From the NCBI GenBank assembly GCA_047495785.1, contig JBLDXI010000003.1, forward strand, positions 1,798,001-1,862,000: 64,000 nucleotides of DNA, in the 5' to 3' direction. The translations under genes and the position numbers were made by a program. Of the stretch, positions 15,101 through 29,615 are shown in pieces. The notes below the pieces were generated by a model that ran no database searches, was not told where the DNA came from, and was given only the letters and a program-made list of their open reading frames with translations. Every line of letters starts with the position of its first letter. The stretch's first letter is position 1. This DNA is from Lepidodermella squamata (Eukaryota > Gastrotricha).

Positions 15101-18100
15101 GAACTCGGCGGACCCAATTTAGCGGACTAAATCAATTTGTAGTACTTGACTGTTTGGAACTGCCTGAGTGAGGCTTATGATCTCAGGTGTGTATAGTAGG
15201 TCATTAGATGGCCCTTTTAGTAGGAATCTAGCAACCACATGGCACACCTCCAGTCTAGTCCGAAACACTGGTCCGCTAATATGTTGTCGATATATATGTC
15301 ACGAATAGCCCCAAACCTGACCGAATAGTCTTATCCACGGGCTATTCCGGGAATCCGGGTGCCATTCGAATCAGGACCATTGGAAACGTGGAAAAAAGCA
15401 AAAAAACCAGGGGGTCATTTGTTGACGCCAACCGAGTAACCCCAAATGACGGTATTAGTGGGAAGATTTGGGGTACGAGATACGAGACCCATCTTTCGTG
15501 GGAAACTTGAGGGAACTTTACGTGGGAAAGCGAGAAAATGTTTGGGAAGTTTGGGATTTTTAACGCTGAAAATCAAGCCAAAAATGGTATTTTCCGGCTA
15601 TCGAATTATACGACTGGTGTCACAATTCTTGGGAATAGTTTTCTAATGTATACAATTAAGGGGGATGTTTCCCATATAATAATGGGGAAAGTGATAAAGC
15701 TAACGTTAGAGCCCTGGGAAATAATCCAGAACAAATTCGGAATCAGCGCAAAATTTGGGCTGGAGTGCAAATTTTCAATAGCGCGATACACGCATTCAAA
15801 AAACAAAACTACATACATGTTTACTTGTTCAGCGAATAGTGGGAAATTTTCAGAAATATTTGCACTGATGGTGGGAAGAAAAACACCTTTTCCAGCCATG
15901 ATCAGATCCAATATCCAATGCTCTGATACGGGCTAATAAACTGTGATATCACCATAGATCGCTTCGACTTACTTCTATTCGCAATACGCCGACATCGAAA
16001 ACGTGTTGATACAAGACAATGGCTACGCATACAACCTTCTGTACAAAGCAGATAACCTTAATACAGTGAGTTACGAGCCTGATTTCTGAAAAGTCGATCG
16101 TTAAAAACCCGAACAGCTCAAATACAAGAGGTGCGGCCGCAGTAACAGTTTGATTTGCAGACCAGTGGCAGTAGGTTGTTATAATCCGAATCCGGCGAAT
16201 CAAGAGGAAATTTTGGTAATATCATAATCAAAATTGTTCCTGCCCAGTTGGTTATTTTTTGCCTAGACGGAAAAAGTGATTCTGCCCGATGTTTCTGCCC
16301 GCTGTTTCTGCCCGCTCAAACGATTAGGGTGGATTTTTTATTTTCGAAAATCAATTAATGCTCTCGAAAATTCGGGAAAACCTCTCACCTGAAATAATGT
16401 TGCACAACTTCAATTTCCGTTCCCAGTCCCTTTACTACAACCTTCAGACTCTGACCAAACGAGTGAACAAGTGAATAACCTTTATTAGAATGTTTAAACT
16501 TTAAAACAAGTGTTTGGGCCGGATTAATTGTTAATAACGACGGAGCAATTCGAGAAATTGAAGATCGGCATGGGTTTAGCTTGCTTTACGGGTGGCTCAT
16601 CGCGCGGGTCATTTTCGACGTTTCGAAGCAGCAGCGTTTGCGAGAAATGCGACTCGGCCACCACCAATCCTTCGGTTGGCTTGATCTCTTGTGCAGACAC
16701 ACCCGAAACTGCAGCTGATTGTCCATCACCGAAACCGACAGCCAGTTTGTCGCTGATACTTCGTCGTTCAGAGGTGTTGAGTTTGTGGTAACTGTTCAGA
16801 GAATCGACCGATGCATGACCAGTAATCTGGATGATCTTTCGAGAATCGACACCGAGTTCAGAGAGGGTTGAGACGAGAAACTTTCGAGCCGAGTGGTTCG
16901 TGATTCGTTTGGTAATACCAGCACCGACAGCGGCGTCCTTGAGGAGCGATCCAAGGGGGTTCTTGCCCAAATTTTGGCATTTGTAGAAGAGGCCGTCGGG
17001 TCGAAATCGGGTCAGGCAACCAACATACATTGGGTCACTCGGGCGCGAAAACTTTCCCGGTCGTTTTGCACAAAAAATAAGGAACAATCGAACCGGGCAG
17101 AAAAAGCCACCGTTCTCGTATGCTCGTGGTGCCAGTTTTGAGTGGGTTGATTCGCCATTCCTGGTTTTAGTCTGTCGCTCGTTGAATTCGAGATACCTGC
17201 GACCTCCAGATTCGGTTTTTAGCTGGACATCACCAAACCTGAAAACGGCCAATTTAACAATTTTTCAATGGCAATCCAACAACCTACTTCATTTGTAGAT
17301 GTTCATCACGGCCACGAAGACCGAAATACACGGTGAAAACCAGCCACAGCATCGTGATCAAACCGATTGGCGTGTCATCAGTCAGCGTTTTCGCCTCACG
17401 CATTTTATCAATATCTTCTCGTTCTAGGCATTCAGATGCTCGGGCTTTATTTCCCTTTCCAGCACGCTTAGATTCGACAAACTTGGATTTCAGCATTTTC
17501 ATGCTATAGAAGAAATCGACTCTCGCCATGGTGAAGTTGATTTCGTTCTTCGTCACATCGCGGAGATGGCGAATGATGGAGGAATAAATGCCTCGAATCG
17601 TTGTCGGCTCCATCGCGCTACCATCAGTCTTCGTCAACTGCTTGAGAAAAAGAGCGACATAGAGATCCATATCCTTGACCGTAAGTTCAACTAATAGTTG
17701 CTCCGAAATGTGGAATCGCTGCTCGACAAATGCGACAAATCGGCTCCAGTGGTTTGTTTTGTTTCCAGTGTTGCGAAATCTGGTTTTCTGAGCTGTGCCG
17801 TTTGCTTCAAAACCAGCCACGAAATTTTCGACTTCTTGAATGAACTCCGACGTATCACCCTCTTCATCGGATTCTTCTTCTTCGATATCAGCATCAAGTT
17901 CTCGTTCGAGAAGTCGAATTGGATCGGATTCTTCGCGCTGTTTCACTTCCACGGAGCCGTCAGCGAGAGCACCGAGGCCCAGGTCGCCAATATCAAAAGT
18001 GATCTCCATTGAAAATTCGACGGAAATTCGCAATATTCAATTGATAATAAAACAAGGAAATGAACAACGAACAAAAAAATTCAAAAAAAAAATTTGCTAC

Positions 18101-19329
18101 AAATTTTAAGCTGGATTTCTTATTTTCGTTATTAACAACGGTCATCTTTCATACGCACTATACACCATTCCCCATTTTCACTCGTCCGAGTGTCTGATTA
18201 ACGAAAATAACCAACTGGGAAGGAACAGGAACTCTTCCCTTGTGTCTCGGGCAAAACCTCGAATTCAGCCCTTGAAAATACCCTCGGGCTTCGCTTCGCT
18301 GCGCTCCGCTACGCCCTCGGGCATTTTCAGCGGGGAGAATTCTCGGTTCTGCCCTCAACACCGGGAAGAATTCCTTAATTCCGAGTGATCTCAAGCTTGA
18401 ATTGGCAGGTGTCATCCACCGCTAGCCAACTATTCACTTTCAGCGAGTGCATTAACTATGTAAATTTGAACATCAGCTCGGCACGCTTGCTGGATGTTAG
18501 ATTCATTGTTTATTTCTGCGCAGAGCAAATATATCAGTTATTATTACTTGCGAAGTACTTCACCTTCTGCCTTCATTTCATGCCAGATGGATTATGTTAC
18601 ACAATTAGACAATACTTTCATCCAGGTAATAAGCTAGTGCTCATTTATTAAGACTTATATAACCCGTTTCAGCTGGCAACATACGACAGCCAGAGCGATT
18701 GTTTCTCCAACGCCCAAAATGTGGTTTTGTGACTAAAATATTTAAAAATCCTCTTGTAACTGAAATATTTCAGAAAAAGTATACCGGCTTTGTCAGATGT
18801 TTGACCAATTCTCAATATTCCTCGTCGGGCCCTCGAGCTATAACTTGCCGTCCTGTTGAGATCGTTGGCACGGCATGCACCAGTTATGATTTGACCACCC
18901 AATCAGTGAGTTTCAAATTAATCTATGAAGATAATCCTTAGCGCACTCGGATGAAACCGGTGGAAATACCTTTCAGGAAGGTGGGCCCTACCCGACAGTA
19001 TATGAGTGTCTCAGCGCCAATGTTGGACTCGGCCCTGTATGATTTACCAGGAATTTTCTAGCAAGAGGCTGTCAAATTCACTATGCTTTTTAGGCGAAGT
19101 GTTGCTGTGAACGTGGCGGAATTAAAACTTTAATAGGCACCATACAGAACGACACATCGATCACTTCTCACGGCCAATCTGCTTACTGTTCATGTCCAAC
19201 CGGAGCAACGGTAATAGGCTCAACATTGTGTTTGACTATAATATGAATAATTCTCTAATTTCCAATCTGAAGCGACACATCTACGACGAATACTACAGCA
19301 ACGCTGAAACTTCAACTCAATGCGGATGA
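12103..19329 (+). CDS. 17-exon secreted Cys-rich protein, copy A
   Basis: Seventeen exons, every intron phase 0: 12103..12219, 12271..12339, 12398..12445, 12497..12586, 12644..12760, 12810..12890, 13118..13177, 14519..14635, 15958..16065, 16117..16215, 18409..18459, 18524..18625, 18673..18720, 18774..18905, 18977..19036, 19094..19210, 19273..19329. The total is 490 aa with no stop. A signal peptide (MLLINILILALYAHV) is followed by small Cys-bearing exons with shared motifs such as GKWLRCSDG, PAGCKS, CYNPNP, ITCRPVEIVGT and AKCCCERGG. Exon 5 encodes a Thr/Ala-rich mucin-like linker. I know no family that matches. Three introns are enlarged: intron 7 holds a MITE and intron 10 holds a Crypton. 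Copies B and C confirm each exon. An extracellular structural or mucosal function is inference. Confidence 0.85.
13196..13358. repeat. Palindromic MITE copy in intron 7 of Cys-rich gene A
   Basis: The left end reads CGTTGAATTACTCGG then TTAGGCATGCTTACGT; the right end is its imperfect reverse complement (ACGTAAGCATGCCTTA then AAGTCATTACG). The element is about 160 bp, has no coding capacity and belongs to the same family as 20421-20588, 42541 and 58338. Confidence 0.65.
16236..18226 (-). mobile_element. Crypton-like tyrosine-recombinase element
   Basis: An insertion in intron 10 of Cys-rich gene A, where copies B and C have only about 50 nt. It carries one recombinase gene in antisense to the host gene. 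A near-perfect inverted repeat of about 23 bp (GTTCCTGCCCAGTTGG... at 16236-16258 and its complement at 18204-18226) flanks the coding part. About 165 bp to the right (18227-18390) is also absent from the paralogues and contains a hairpin around CCCTCGGGC at about 18280-18325, so the true right end may be near 18390. Three short repeats of TTCTGCCCG lie at about 16279-16313. No target duplication is evident. Confidence 0.8.
16524..18033 (-). CDS. Crypton tyrosine recombinase (DUF3504-like)
   Basis: Two exons, 18033..17288 and 17238..16524, with a 49-nt intron; 486 aa. The junction restores QMKFGDVQL, which matches the domesticated Crypton family in animals (KIAA1958/QRICH1/ZMYM type). An acidic N-terminal region is followed by a SAM-like core-binding part. 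The catalytic domain shows YFGLRGRDEH (first Arg), ERQTKTRNG, the NHSARK box (H-x-x-R), ITGHAS (His) and NSYHKL (Tyr nucleophile). Tyrosine recombinases of this type cut and join DNA through a 3'-phosphotyrosine. All catalytic residues are present and the frame is open, so the enzyme could be active or only recently silenced. Confidence 0.9.
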
Positions 19330-21799
19330 GCAGGCAACCACAGATTCTTCGCTTAGAATTAAATGAGCAGGACCAGTCATTCTTGAAACTTGAAAGTGGG
19401 GTCCGGGCAATTTTGAAAAGGGTTGCGGAAGGTTTTGGGGTCGTGGGGTCGCGAGAGTCGTGACAAGAAACACTCAAAGCCCACTTTTAACGCATTTTTA
19501 GCCTATTTTCAGAAAGAAGAAAGATTTCGTCAGCTAAAGCTCGCTTCGCTCGCAAAGGTTAATTAATTCACGGGTTTGAAGTTTGGAGGCCAAATATTAA
19601 TTGGCCAAAATATTACATAAAATTTCTTTCACGTTTTGACGTTTTGAGAGTGGTCGGTCGCGACTTCAGTTGAATGACCAATCAGGGTTCGCGTAATAAT
19701 TCAGTCAGTTACAAGCGGCCGGTTTAGGGTTCAAGAGGCAATGCGGCCGGAAAGGTCGCCAGCCAGCCGCCATTTTTGACCGAGAGCGAAAATAGTTAGA
19801 GAACCACTGGCTTGACGTATTTCGGAGTAATTCGAGTAATGCTTGATATGTAACTCGATTGGCTTGATTCGTATACGACAAAACCTGACCCACTATTCAA
19901 GTTTGGGCATTTGGGATGGGGATTGGGATGGCATTTCACTATTTTTGCGCTAACTTCCTAATGAAATACTACGTCAAGAGCAAAATGCCACGGACTAATA
20001 GTTATCAAAGAAAACAATCATGCGCAGAAGTATAATTTACAAAGCGCATCCACTTGGTCATTTTGGCTGGAATCTTATCTGTAATTAGGGCTATCAGGAA
20101 TGCTTACGGCACTTCAAACCGATCTATTGGCGAGAATGCAAAATAATTCTCAGAGTTTCAGAGTAAGTGAAGGCAAAAAAGTGGCGCCTACTTCAAGATG
20201 AGTTACGGGTAGATCTCTGAAGCAACTGGAGCGATTTGTTCTGCTTGGCAAGCGCAGCTTTTTAGAGACAAATCTGATCTGCTCTGGGGTTTAAATTTAA
20301 CACTTAATGAGCTTAATTAGTCTCCAATAGATGTAGACATTCTTCGTTTTGAAATGGAAGAAAACAGCCAAACCAAAGCAGTCAAAGCAGGATGCATCGC
20401 CTCACTACTCCGTAGTTGTGAGCGCCGTTGAATAACTCGGATTCAGGCTTGTTCACGTCAGTTACAGACAGTTGATGGGTGACAAGTTCCCCTCATTCAC
20501 ATAAAAACGCTCCAATTACCTTTCACTTGTCACTATTCATCTTGTAACTGACATATAAAAGCCCAAACCCGAGTTATTCAACGACGCTTACGCTCCCATT
20601 TCTGTGGCTTGTTAATTTAGTTATCGTTATAGTTACATAGTTAGCTAGATACCCAATGGAGTATCGCCGTCATCTTTTCTTGAAAATTGTTACTCCGGTT
20701 AAAAGTGATACACTTTCAGAAAACTTTAAATATCGCTTGTTTCCTAATTGCGACACTTCAAAGATTATCCGCTAACTTCCAGGGACGAGATCTACTTTCA
20801 ACAAAATTAAGTGTTCACAAATGTCATTTATAATTTTTCGTAGAAATCAGATTAACTTTCTATTTAGAATGGGTCATTTCAAAAATAGTTGGTAATGATT
20901 CATTAACATCTTATTGCAATATCTCCGAAGCTATTAAAGTAGAAATAGGGCATCCTACATCCTATTAGCTGCTGTATTAAATGTTAAATTCTGCATTGTT
21001 GATAGGATTATTTTACTTCAACTTGTACTCGAAGTCTCCTCTTCAGTTATAGCTGATTGGATATTGGAAATTGATTTGGAAGCGAAACTGGAAAATTGGC
21101 GAAATTCCGGTAAAAGGTCGTTACTCTACTATTGCTGAGTGCTGGCTATTTCGATATATTCAATCTGTTATCACCATATTTGTTGGAACAAAGTTTCATG
21201 AATTATTCTCATGGTTTCATTTCCTTTGTTCATTTTCGAGTATCTCGCTGCGTTGAAAATAAAGATGCACGGCAACGGGTTACGGCAGTTCGTTTTTGCT
21301 ACCTGTAAAATCTTAAATCGAAGAATTCCAGATTCCAGAAGAGCAGGAGAAAACTTTGAAAAGTCATAGAAAAGATAAGCGAAGAAGCAGAATTTCTCTA
21401 TTCTCTTCAAGCGCAAGAGCGCAAGAGCGCAAGATAGCAATCGCAGCTAATGGCAATTTTATAGCCCTTGAACCGAAAGTAGTAATTTGGGATGCAACCG
21501 CTCCGCAGTTGTAAACAACCGCCATATAGCAGTATAATTATATATAGAAATATACGCTAGCACTGGCGGTCCCTTACGTCGCAACACGAACGATATGTAC
21601 GTATCAAACGATGACTGATGATCTTCGATTGAATTCCGTAAACATGTGTCTATGTTGAATTCATTCCACTTAGAATTTGGGAAGTTAGTAAATCAAAATT
21701 ATGCACAAACATATGTGAATCGTTATCGTTTCTGTAGTTACGACATACCATCGCTCACGAATATGATTTTCAAGCAGAGCAGAGCTTTAAAAGCATCTG
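19330..21799. other. 2.5-kb gene-free stretch between tandem units 1 and 2
   Basis: No exon with homology to the neighbours and no long open frame that looks coding. It contains one full palindromic MITE (20421-20588). The breakpoint where ABCC-derived sequence begins is near 21800. Confidence 0.5.
20421..20588. repeat. Full-length palindromic MITE
   Basis: A 168-bp element with long terminal inverted repeats: AGCGCCGTTGAATAACTCGG at the left end and the complement of AGCGTCGTTGAATAACTCGG at the right end. Both then continue into a GGCTT block and a GTTAC/GTAAC block. It is non-coding and the most complete of four family members seen here. Confidence 0.8.
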
Positions 21800-23336
<1,537 letters not shown>

Positions 23337-23821
23337 AATGTAGTTTCTTTCGGAAAAGAATAAAAGATGAAGTTTAGAACGAATTAATCCGCGTATATCT
23401 CCTGCTATTAATCGGCTGTTGATTCTTAGTGGGCCTGGGCTGGGTTAGCCCTTATTTAGCCTCATGCAGGTCAGCAGGTTAGTTTTATATAAGGACAAGC
23501 CTTGTGTGGGCCCACGGCATACGGCATACGGCATACGTACTTGGCTATAATAACATGACGTTTGTAGCTGTGATAGTCAAAGCTGAAACCGGATGTTTTG
23601 CATTAAGCATTATGTGTTGTAAGCTAAGCCATGGGTCTGTTGCTTAATACTTACGTTGAGATGAGGCATTTTATTAAGAACATTGCCACGAATTACGTGC
23701 CAAGATAATCTTGATAGCGTGAAGTGAAACAGCAGTACACTTAAATGCTTGTTTCAACGGACGCGCATAATCAAACAATTTTCAAGAGAAATATCGTCAT
23801 TATATGTTTATCTAAGCTGAA
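23337..23821. other. Spacer between ABCC pseudogene and Cys-rich gene B
   Basis: Corresponds to the 11528-12102 spacer of unit 1. It includes a short tandem of ACGGCATACGGCATACG near 23520. No gene. Confidence 0.45.
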
Positions 23822-26800
23822 ATGCACCTTCTCCTGGTCAATTTTCTATTCTTGGCATCATACACATACGCGAGGTGGCCGGTCGTGAAGGCATGTTCCC
23901 CTAGTAGCTCATACGATACAAATACAGCCCCAGTTGTGCGCCGTATGGTAAGTACCTGAAGCCCTATCAGCGATTAATAAAATAACAGTGACTTTAAGTT
24001 CATTCAATGCTATGCAAACGGGGTTGGAACTTGCCGACAGGATAGTTGCCAGTCAGGCGAAACTGCTGTACTTTTTTGGATTCACAATACTCTAAAAGCA
24101 AGAACGTTCTCCGGTTTTAGATATCCGACAAATTTTCCGATCAGACCGTTTGCCAGAAGTTCACTCAGGTACCTATTTGATTCATGGTTTTGAGACTTTC
24201 GAGCCGTAGACCCTTGGCAGAGTTACGTTATTTGTGTCTATGGCAATGACACCTTAACATGTGTACCTGCTATTCCTGGATGTTCGGGGTTATTGCGTTA
24301 CTCCTCTCAGGTTACCTTTACAATATACGTGTAACTTTCTTCAACTGACGTTGATGGAACAGTATAGCGCGTCGGTTTACGAATCGATAGAGAGGTGCCT
24401 TTCATCTGCGAGTACAAAGACAACAACGGCAAAGACAGCTTCAGCTGCAGCAACAACGACGTTGGCAACGCTTGCCACGGTGAGAATCTTTCTCAATGAC
24501 GTTTGTCATGTGAGTAAATTCGAATCTCAGCAGACAGGAAAATGGATCAGATGCTCCGACGGTTCCACTCCATTTTGCCGTGTAAATCAATGTAGTGCTG
24601 GTGAATTCAGGGTGAGTTCGAAGTAAAAAGCAATGTAAAATTACAATCAGTATCACAGTACAATCAGTTTCTCGTATTAAAAATTTTTAAGATTGAATAT
24701 GCCAATGAATTTTTATTGGCATGAAAGTATCAAAGTAGCAATGAGAAAAGTCCATCATTTAGTTCAACATTCGCTTTGATCGATTTCTATTTTAAAAATT
24801 GCTGAAAATGTGTTTCATGAATTGATTCCCATTCCACTGAACAGGCCAGCTTTACATCAGCCGTCAACTACGATTCGGAAAACGCATGTTCCTCCTCATT
24901 ATACGTAAGTAACTTAAGTAACTTTAGATGTAATTATCTCTCTTAGGCTTTCTAGATTTTAGCTTCGAACCTACTTTTCAAGCAATTTTGAAATTTGTTG
25001 ATAGGTTGCGGTGACATGTTACCAGCCGACAGCGGATATAGATTATCAACTTTTCATCATCGTTCCTGGTTACGATCACATAGCGCCTGCTGGGTGCAAA
25101 AGTGGGCAAGTAAAGATCAACTCCGGGGTAAGAATCGTATTCTGCAGTTGGGCTCAACTTATTTTGCGACAAAAGACACTGTATGACGCTCCTTGTATAG
25201 AGAATTGGCGTTTTAGGTCAAAACAGCGAAAAAGTGACTGAATCGCCCGCGAGTTGGCGAGCTTTCCGTGAATTTTCGACCTGGAAGGGCATAATACATT
25301 GTTTGATTGAGGCTAAAAAACGATACAGCAATTTGCAAGATGCAAGCTTTGAAAAAACTCCACAATTAAAACTCTGGAATAGGCTGTGAATTCCCGCGCG
25401 ATTGTAATAGAAAAGGCGCAAGAGATATGTGCCTAGTAATCGAGATTTCGTATTTGCGTTTGGGTAAGCGAAGGCACGCTTGGGTATAAGGTATAAGGAA
25501 CTTCTAGTATGCTCACCGTGAAGATTTTCTTCGCTGTTATGAGTAACCATCATTTCGAGCTGAATTGGTCGCATCTCACCTATCACATAGATTATTTTTT
25601 TACGAAACGATTAAATGGGGCGATGCATCGTTCGACTTCAACGACTTCCCCTTTTCCAAGATGTATTAATTTCACAATTTCGCTGGTTACGTAACATTTG
25701 TGACGTCATTAAAAAAAGTTCCCGTGGAAGCTAAAATCGATCAATTTAGCACATTTTTGATCAGCTGTCGGCATACACCTGTTACGTTCACCAGCAAGAT
25801 AATTATTTGTAAGAGTTACTTGGTTAATAGAGTTAATAGATGATCATTTCCTGTAATTTTCGACTCGAACCGATAATTGGTAATTACGTAAGCTCAATTT
25901 AAATAATGCAGCGATATTTGTCCCTGTTGCCCGACAGTTGCCATCTAACTTCCACGTTCTGCCTCGAACTCGGCGATCAAGGTGACTATTTCGCCCTTTT
26001 TCAAATCGCTTTTTCAAATGATTAAGTATTCCAATATCTTAAATCATTGATTGATTGTTTGTTGTTCGTTAATGAAAAAAACGCGTCACCGATAGATAAT
26101 TTATCTGTTTTTTTTACCGTCGCCGACAGAGGAGAATCAGTAATTTTCATTTTTATTTTGCTTCACGTGTATTTTACCTGGGCTAGGTTCACAAAATCTT
26201 TTACCCAATGACTAGTGAGTAGTTATAATGTGATAAATCCATCTTATGGGTGCTAATAAGTCGTTCATCTCATTTTCTCATTTTTACCCAAATGGTCCTC
26301 ATTGCAGCAATTTTCGCAGCAAGAACCTGTGAGTTCTAGCACAAGAAGAACTATTTGTCTTCGCAGATTGGTTTGTTTGATGATATTTATACACTCATAA
26401 CATCAAAAAGCGTTGGGGTTCACTCCCAGCGGCTCGGAAGAATCTAATTCGCATCATTAGCTAAGAAGCGCCACCATAGATGATGAAGGCCACCCGCTGA
26501 ATTGATATGTCAATGATTAAATGATGATTTTCCCCTTATATTCCACTCTGCTTGTCCAATCATATTCGCAAATACTTATTCGTTCGGCTTTAAGGAAAAG
26601 CAATGAAATTATCACTACAAAGCTCGAGGACACTATTTTTGACTAAAGTTTTTGACAATCAAAAGATGGTTTACAAGCATCTTTTGCAGTATGGTAGCTT
26701 TGAAGGCTTGGCTAATTGAGCGTTTTATTTTTCTCGGCAACAGCGTTAGGCAGGTCGATTTCCTGGCATTTTAGATCATTGAAGCTCTTGAAGAAGTTCC

Positions 26801-28611
26801 CTGAACAGCCCCACGATTTTTCTTTTGTAGAAGCTTCTAGTGACCGATCAATCGCCCGAACGATTATTCTTCGACTTGCCGGACCCAAAAAGAGCGATTT
26901 TCAAAATAGCGCCATGATTAAAATCCGATGCGATTGACAAAAAATTGCGCAAATAACTACTGTCATGATGTGGGCCAGTTGGGAGTACTAATTAATTCAT
27001 TCATTTAGATCTATTCATTCCACAGAAGTGGGCAATGGCCGATTAAATCAGAAATCAAATGTAAATCAAATCAGATATAACTCTCTGATATGTCTCTGAA
27101 CCTCTAAAGGATGATTCCACTTCCGCCATAGATTGCTTCAACCTACCTATATTCGCAATATGCCGACATTGATAAGCTGATCACAATAACCTATGGCTAT
27201 TACCCACAGAAAATTCTTTCCTACGCAGACCTGAATACGGTGAGTTCATAATATCATTTCCTTATTCATTCAGTAAAAGTCTATCGGAAACAACTCGAAC
27301 AGATGAAATACAAGATATGCATCCGCAGCAACTCACCTGTTTGCAGACCCGTGGCATTGGGTTGTTATAATCCAAATCCGGACAATTCGGAAGTTTTGGT
27401 AATAGCAGCTTGAAATTAGCTTGAAATGTGTAAATTCAAATATGCATTGGCAGTTGGCATCCACCGCTAGTCAAACATTCACCTACAAAGAGTGCACTGA
27501 ATATCAGGTAAATTTGATCATTATTTCAGCGAGTCGAACTAAATTCTCCGGGTTTTTTCGTTATTAATTTGAAATATCCTGAAATAACCCTGATCGATGT
27601 CTGAAAAAAACGTCAAAAATACTCAAAATAGCCAGAAAGCGAGCTAATAAGGCTTCCGACGTCTAAGTTCAGAGCGTTGTTTGAGAGTTTTTTGTTATTT
27701 TGCAAGGATTTTCACTGACTTTGTCACGGATATTTGGGATATTTCAAAGTAATGGCCTTATCACGCGGAGGAATTTGTTTTCTGGAAGCCTCATTTTCTA
27801 TTCATTCACAGAGAAAATTCATCAGCTATTATGACACGGCTGTAACGTCACCGTTGACAACTGATACCACCAAGTGTCAGACCGAATATGTCACTCAATT
27901 GGGCAGTAGTTTCATCAAGGTAATACATATGTCTGGGAAAATGGGATGAAAATAACTTGGCTAAAACGTTTCAGCTGGCATCATACGATAGCCTTGAAGA
28001 TTGTTCCACCAATGTCCAAAATGTGGTTTTTCTAAATTAATAACTGATGATCTCTTGAAGCACTGGATTATTTTAGAAAAAATATACTGGCTTTGTCAGA
28101 TGTTTGACTCAAACCCGATTTGTTCATTGGATAAGTCTTCAAGCTATTGTTTACCGTCCTGTCGAGATCGTTGGCAATACTTGCACCAGTTCAGACTTGA
28201 GCAACCAACCTGTGAGTTTCAAAATACTTGGCGTACACAGGTATAACTGTTTTAAATACCTTTCAGGAAGGCCCCTACGCGACACAATATGACTGTCTTA
28301 GCGCTAATGTTGGAACCGGCCCTGTAAGACTTTACCATAATTTCACAGCAAGATGCTGGCACTATTTTTCAGGCGAAGTTTTGCTGTGAAAGTGCAGGAT
28401 TGAAAACTCTAATAGGCACTATCCAAAACGACATATCGATAACTTCCCGTGGCCAAAGTGCTTACTGTTCTTGCCCAAGCGGAACTACGGTAATAGGCTC
28501 AAAAATATAATAGCATATTTTCATATTTTTTCGGTAATTTTCATTCTGAAGCGATACGTCTACGACGAATACTACAGCTCAACTGACACTTCCAATGCTT
28601 TCTGCGCATGA
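23822..28611 (+). CDS. 17-exon secreted Cys-rich protein, copy B
   Basis: Exons: 23822..23947, 23999..24067, 24121..24168, 24221..24310, 24363..24479, 24531..24611, 24845..24904, 25005..25127, 27132..27239, 27303..27398, 27454..27507, 27812..27919, 27975..28022, 28077..28211, 28267..28323, 28373..28489, 28552..28611. All introns are phase 0; 498 aa, open throughout. Signal peptide MHLLLVNFLFLASYTYA. Same exon order as copies A and C. Exon 5 is a Thr/Ala-rich linker. Two cysteines conserved in A and C are changed: ITCRP became IVYRP in exon 14 and AKCC became AKFC in exon 16. Intron 8 is 2.0 kb. Function unknown; secretion is predicted. Confidence 0.83.
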
Positions 28612-28915
28612 GCAGCCAATCCCTGATTTCTGTGTTCAGTAGCGGATGCGCGTGGAAGTAGAGTTATGCTCGAGAATCAACACAATTTGAATTCTCATTC
28701 ATTCGGATGTCGACTGATGAATAAATTCCCCTTTTCAAGTGGAGCATTTGTTAAAAACTAATACGCACCTAATACGCATGTGACTCGTTTCCGCTTTTAG
28801 TGATTATGAAAACATGGCAAACTTGAAAATATCCTCTGATAATTAACGATAACAAGATTCCTGCGGAGGTGAAAACATCGTACTCGATTAGGAATCGATA
28901 GCTTTATTCAAATCA

Positions 28916-28985
28916 AGTCAGGCCTTGCCAGCCAATCCAAAGTCGATATTTGCCTCCATAGTGAGATCAGCTACAGCAGATCAGA
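28916..28985 (+). pseudogene. Relic of the ABCC last exon
   Basis: About 70 bp matching the 3' end of the ABCC coding sequence (11447-11515): TCAGGCCTTGCCAGCCAATC, then AGTCGATATTTGCCTCCAT and ATCAGCTACAGCA. It sits just before Cys-rich copy C, the same place ABCC sequence occupies before copies A and B. This marks a third ancient unit of the array. Confidence 0.8.
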
Positions 28986-29615
28986 AATCTGGCTGTTGAC
29001 AGTTTAGATATTATTTAGTTTCGACACGAATGAAATTAAAGGGAAGTGAAAAGAATGCGAAGAATTGATTAATTGATTTCTGGACCTGTTCTGGACCGGA
29101 AAAGAGCGAACTAGGACCGCGGATCTGGTGGGGATCACAAACATCGACATAAGGGTCCTCCCTTTGGTCTTTGAACGAGCCTACCGTACAGACTGATGGA
29201 ACATGGAACCCTTGGACTTTAATTCGAATTATGTGGAAGAACGAAGGAAAGTGGTCGTGAAACGTTAATAAATTAATTTCTGTATCTGTTGCTCATATTG
29301 CGAAAAGGCGGTCAAATTTGCAATGAAAACCGGATGTTAATTCACAATTCACATTATTACGCATCCTCATGTAGCGGGTTCGTGACTCTTATTTTGTAAC
29401 TAATGCATGCGAGAGTGTCATAGTTTCGCTAGTACGCAAACGGAAAGAGAAAAACACTTCTATAGGATGACGTAAATGACTTAAATTGCTGTTGCACGTG
29501 TTTCAAGCCACGGTACAATTAGAATGATGTACAAATTTCGACTTGTTCACGTATGCATCGCTGCTATATTTCCTATATAATTTCTGAAAAAAACTCTCGA
29601 TTGCTGAAAATTGAA
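28986..29615. other. Spacer before Cys-rich gene C
   Basis: Between the ABCC relic and copy C. No exon or repeat recognised. The 28612-28915 interval on the other side of the relic is likewise empty. Confidence 0.45.

Noticed and set aside
15446-15936. Open frames of 66-132 codons in intron 8 of Cys-rich gene A
   Set aside because: They lie inside a large intron in low-complexity AT-rich sequence, overlap a minus-strand frame and have no recognisable domain or Cys modules.
23515-23540. ACGGCATACGGCATACG mini-tandem
   Set aside because: Only about three units of 9 bp; ordinary slippage.
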